A DNA stretch of 11,211 nt from Verrucomicrobiales bacterium. GTDB taxonomy: Bacteria; Verrucomicrobiota; Verrucomicrobiia; Limisphaerales; UBA1100. How positions within the stretch are numbered: position 1 is the first letter of the stretch; each line of letters opens with the position of its first letter. Positions 8,967 to 11,211 of the stretch are shown here, piece after piece. Where the stretch lies: contig WTHG01000030.1 of NCBI GenBank assembly GCA_011523245.1, positions 1-11,211 on the forward strand, in the 5' to 3' direction. The translations under genes and the position numbers were made by a program. A model generated the notes under the pieces. The model was not told where the DNA came from, made no database searches, and worked only from the letters and a program-made list of their open reading frames with translations.

Positions 8967-10571
8967 TTAAGCGTTGGTGTGTTCGTGGGCGGCCTTGATG
9001 AAGCCGGCAAAGAGGGGGTGGGCCTGGACGGGTTTGCTTTTGAATTCCGGATGCGCCTGGGTGGCCATGTAGTAGGGGTGATCCTTCAACTCGATCAATT
9101 CCACCAGGGCACCATCAGGCGAGGTGCCGCTAAAGACAAAATCCTTGGCCTCAAACTGCTCGCGGTAGGCGTTGTTAAACTCGTAACGATGCCGATGCCG
9201 TTCGTTGATCTCCTCAGTGCCGTACAACTCGGCGGCCTTGCTACCGGGCGTCAGTTTGCAAGCCTGTGCGCCGAGACGCATGGTGCCGCCCATGTCGGTC
9301 ACGTTTTGTTGTTCGTCGAGCAAGGCGATGATGGGGTGGGGTGTTTGCGGTTCAAACTCCGCCGAATGCGCGCCTGCCAGCCCCAGTGCGTGCCGGGCAA
9401 ATTCAATACAGGCGATCTGCATGCCGAGGCACAAGCCGAGGTAGGGCACATTATTTTCGCGGGCGTATTGGGCGGCCAACACCTTGCCTTCCACGCCGCG
9501 TTCGCCAAAGCCGCCCGGCACGAGGATGCCGTCCATCTCCGACAAATGCGCAGCGGCACCGTCACGCTCGATGTCCTCGGAATCCACGCGCACAATTTCA
9601 ATCGCGCAATCGTTGGCGCCGCCGGCGTGGGTGACTGCTTCGTAAACGCTCTTGTAAGCGTCCTGCAAATGGATGTATTTGCCGATCACCCCGATGCGCA
9701 CCTGGTGTGTCGGCTCGACGATGCGCTTGATGACGGTCTCCCACTCGTTCATGTCGGCCGGCTGAGTGTTCAGGCCCAGTTCTTCGCAAACGAGTTCATC
9801 CATTTTCTCACGCTGCAACATCAGCGGCACTTCGTAAATGGAATGCTCCACATCGATCTCCTCAATCACGCCGTCCACCGGCACGTTGCAAAAGAGCGAA
9901 ATCTTCTGGCGCATATCCTGATCAATGGGCTTCTCCGTGCGACAGACCAGAATATCCGGTTGAATGCCGATCTCGCGCAGCTTGGCAACGGATTGCTGCG
10001 TAGGCTTGGTCTTCAGCTCGCCGGCGGCGCGGATGTAGGGCACGTAAGTGACATGCACAAAAATGGAATTGCCGCGCCCGCATTCGAGGGCAAATTCCCG
10101 AATCGCCTCGAGGAACGGTAGCCCCTCAATGTCGCCGGTGGTGCCGCCGATCTCGGTGATCACCACGTCGGCACCGCTTTGTTCGCCGACCGCCTTGACG
10201 CGCTGCTTGATCTCATCAGTCACGTGCGGAATCACCTGCACGGTCTTGCCGAGATAATCGCCGCGCCGTTCCTTTTCGAGCACGGTTTGATACACGCGCC
10301 CGCTGGTGAGATTGTTGAATTGCGTCAGCTCCGAGTGGGTGAACCGTTCATAATGGCCGAGGTCCAGATCCGTCTCAGCACCATCATCCAACACATACAC
10401 CTCGCCGTGTTGGAACGGGCTCATCGTACCGGGATCCACGTTGAGGTAAGGATCGAATTTCTGCAGCGCCACCTTGAGGCCACGCGCCTCGAGCAGGGTG
10501 CCGAGGGAGGCGGCAGTGAGCCCCTTGCCAAGGGAACTGACTACACCGCCTGTCAAAAAAATGTATTTCAT
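8967..10571 (-). CDS. pyrG: CTP synthase (glutamine-hydrolysing, PyrG)
   Basis: The 534-residue enzyme makes CTP from UTP, ATP and glutamine, the last step of pyrimidine nucleotide synthesis. The N-terminal synthetase domain opens with MKYIFLTGGVVSSLGKG and has the nucleotide-site stretches FDPYLNVDPGTMSPFQHGEV (39-58) and EIGGTTGDIE (140-149). The C-terminal class-I glutamine amidotransferase domain (from about 290) has the oxyanion motif GGFGERG (353-359), nucleophile C381 in GLCLGMQ, and the H507/E509 pair in HPEF. Length is typical and nothing is missing. The start ATG overlaps the kdsB stop by four bases (ATGA), with a GGAGG about 13 bases upstream. Its product CTP is the substrate of KdsB, so the pair is metabolically linked. 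It is essential in most bacteria. Confidence 0.98.
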   Translation of the reverse strand: MKYIFLTGGVVSSLGKGLTAASLGTLLEARGLKVALQKFDPYLNVDPGTMSPFQHGEVYVLDDGAETDLDLGHYERFTHSELTQFNNLTSGRVYQTVLEKERRGDYLGKTVQVIPHVTDEIKQRVKAVGEQSGADVVITEIGGTTGDIEGLPFLEAIREFALECGRGNSIFVHVTYVPYIRAAGELKTKPTQQSVAKLREIGIQPDILVCRTEKPIDQDMRQKISLFCNVPVDGVIEEIDVEHSIYEVPLMLQREKMDELVCEELGLNTQPADMNEWETVIKRIVEPTHQVRIGVIGKYIHLQDAYKSVYEAVTHAGGANDCAIEIVRVDSEDIERDGAAAHLSEMDGILVPGGFGERGVEGKVLAAQYARENNVPYLGLCLGMQIACIEFARHALGLAGAHSAEFEPQTPHPIIALLDEQQNVTDMGGTMRLGAQACKLTPGSKAAELYGTEEINERHRHRYEFNNAYREQFEAKDFVFSGTSPDGALVELIELKDHPYYMATQAHPEFKSKPVQAHPLFAGFIKAAHEHTNA

Positions 10572-11211
10572 TTATTCAGCAACGCCTCCACACGCTGCAC
10601 ATCTTCCGGCACATCCACTCCGATGGCCTCGTACTCCACCTGCCTCACGGCAATCTCAATGCCGTTCTCCAGTGCCCGCAATTGCTCCAGCCGCTCGGCC
10701 TGTTCCAGCGGGGAAGGGGGGAACTCCACCAACCGCTGCAAAGCCTCGCACCGGTACCCGTAAATGCCCAAGTGCTTCAAAAACGAAAAAGCCGCCAACT
10801 GCTGTTCGGGACTCTCCTCGGCCAGATCGCGCACGAACGGAATCGTACGCCGCGAAAAATATAGGGCGCGGCCCGTGGCACTGACAACGACTTTCACCAC
10901 GTTGGCGTCCGAATAGTCCGAAATGTTGTTCACAGGCGTGGCGGCCGTGGTCATTTCCGCTTCACTCAGGGCGTCGGCCACCGCATCGATCACCTCCGGC
11001 GCAATCAACGGCTCGTCACCCTGCACATTCACCGCCGCATCACAATCCAGCCGCGCGGCTACCTCGGCAATGCGGTCCGTTCCGCTGGGATGATCGGCCC
11101 GCGTCATTTCCACTGGGCAAAACTCCCGCGCCACCTCGGCAATCCGTTCATCATCTGTGGCCACAATCACCTCCGCCAGCGATGGCGCCTCGCGGCAACG
11201 CTCCACGACGT
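10568..11211 (-). CDS. kdsB: 3-deoxy-manno-octulosonate cytidylyltransferase (CMP-Kdo synthetase, KdsB), N-terminus cut by window
   Basis: KdsB activates Kdo with CTP to give CMP-Kdo for lipopolysaccharide inner core synthesis in the cytoplasm. About 214 residues are present and the frame stays open to the window edge. The first 30-40 residues, with the usual nucleotide-binding start of the family (PARxxSxRxPGKPL), lie outside. Visible family motifs in order are VVERC, VATDDERI, HPSGTDRIAE, NVQGDEPLI (cytidylyl/metal site), the run NVVKVV, YFSRRTIPF and HLGIYGYR, followed by an LEQAERLEQLRALENG helix. A GTG near 11206 is an internal valine and not the start. The stop overlaps the pyrG start by four bases. 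It is the first gene seen in the operon and shows the organism makes Kdo, so it has an outer membrane with lipopolysaccharide-type lipid. Confidence 0.96.
   Translation of the reverse strand, partial: VVERCREAPSLAEVIVATDDERIAEVAREFCPVEMTRADHPSGTDRIAEVAARLDCDAAVNVQGDEPLIAPEVIDAVADALSEAEMTTAATPVNNISDYSDANVVKVVVSATGRALYFSRRTIPFVRDLAEESPEQQLAAFSFLKHLGIYGYRCEALQRLVEFPPSPLEQAERLEQLRALENGIEIAVRQVEYEAIGVDVPEDVQRVEALLNK

Noticed and set aside
8805..10121. Long open frame of 438 codons on the plus strand
   Set aside because: It runs antisense to the ends of pyrG and folC, which have complete conserved motifs on the other strand. The translation has no recognisable motif and is rich in His, Val and Gly, as expected from a reverse-frame shadow.

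Overview
The window is a compact, ordinary-looking bacterial chromosome segment. All nine recognisable genes lie on the minus strand, so transcription runs from the right end to the left. KdsB (CMP-Kdo synthesis for lipopolysaccharide) implies a diderm, Gram-negative-type envelope. The sdhC-sdhA-sdhB order with one diheme-type cytochrome b anchor, the style of the SdhA N-terminus, and kdsB immediately followed by pyrG (an order I recall from Chlamydiae) together suggest a member of the PVC superphylum, most likely Verrucomicrobiota. That placement is inference from gene content and protein style, not a computed result.

Layout in transcription order. (1) 11211-7059: kdsB (its N-terminus lies beyond the window), pyrG, folC and a HAD-like hydrolase. 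kdsB and pyrG overlap by 4 bases, and folC and the HAD gene by 13 bases. pyrG and folC are separated only by a short GC-rich hairpin. PyrG makes the CTP that KdsB consumes; FolC makes (poly)glutamylated folates; the HAD protein lacks the usual second catalytic aspartate. (2) 6829-3670: a stress unit of a small heat-shock protein (Hsp20) and the disaggregase ClpB. It has a long AT-rich leader and a strong inverted-repeat element between the two genes, and it ends in a clear intrinsic terminator. (3) 3554-55: sdhC, sdhA and sdhB, almost without gaps, encoding a type-B succinate:quinone oxidoreductase with its own putative promoter just after the clpB terminator.

The genes are housekeeping genes and I see no sign of a mobile element, defence island or CRISPR array. 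The points worth a second look are small: the inverted-repeat element between hsp20 and clpB, the operator-like and structured leader of hsp20, the atypical HAD active site, several start-site choices that automatic calling could get wrong, and the CTP-linked kdsB-pyrG coupling. No stretch longer than about 235 bases lacks a gene; the longest (6830-7058) is the hsp20 leader.
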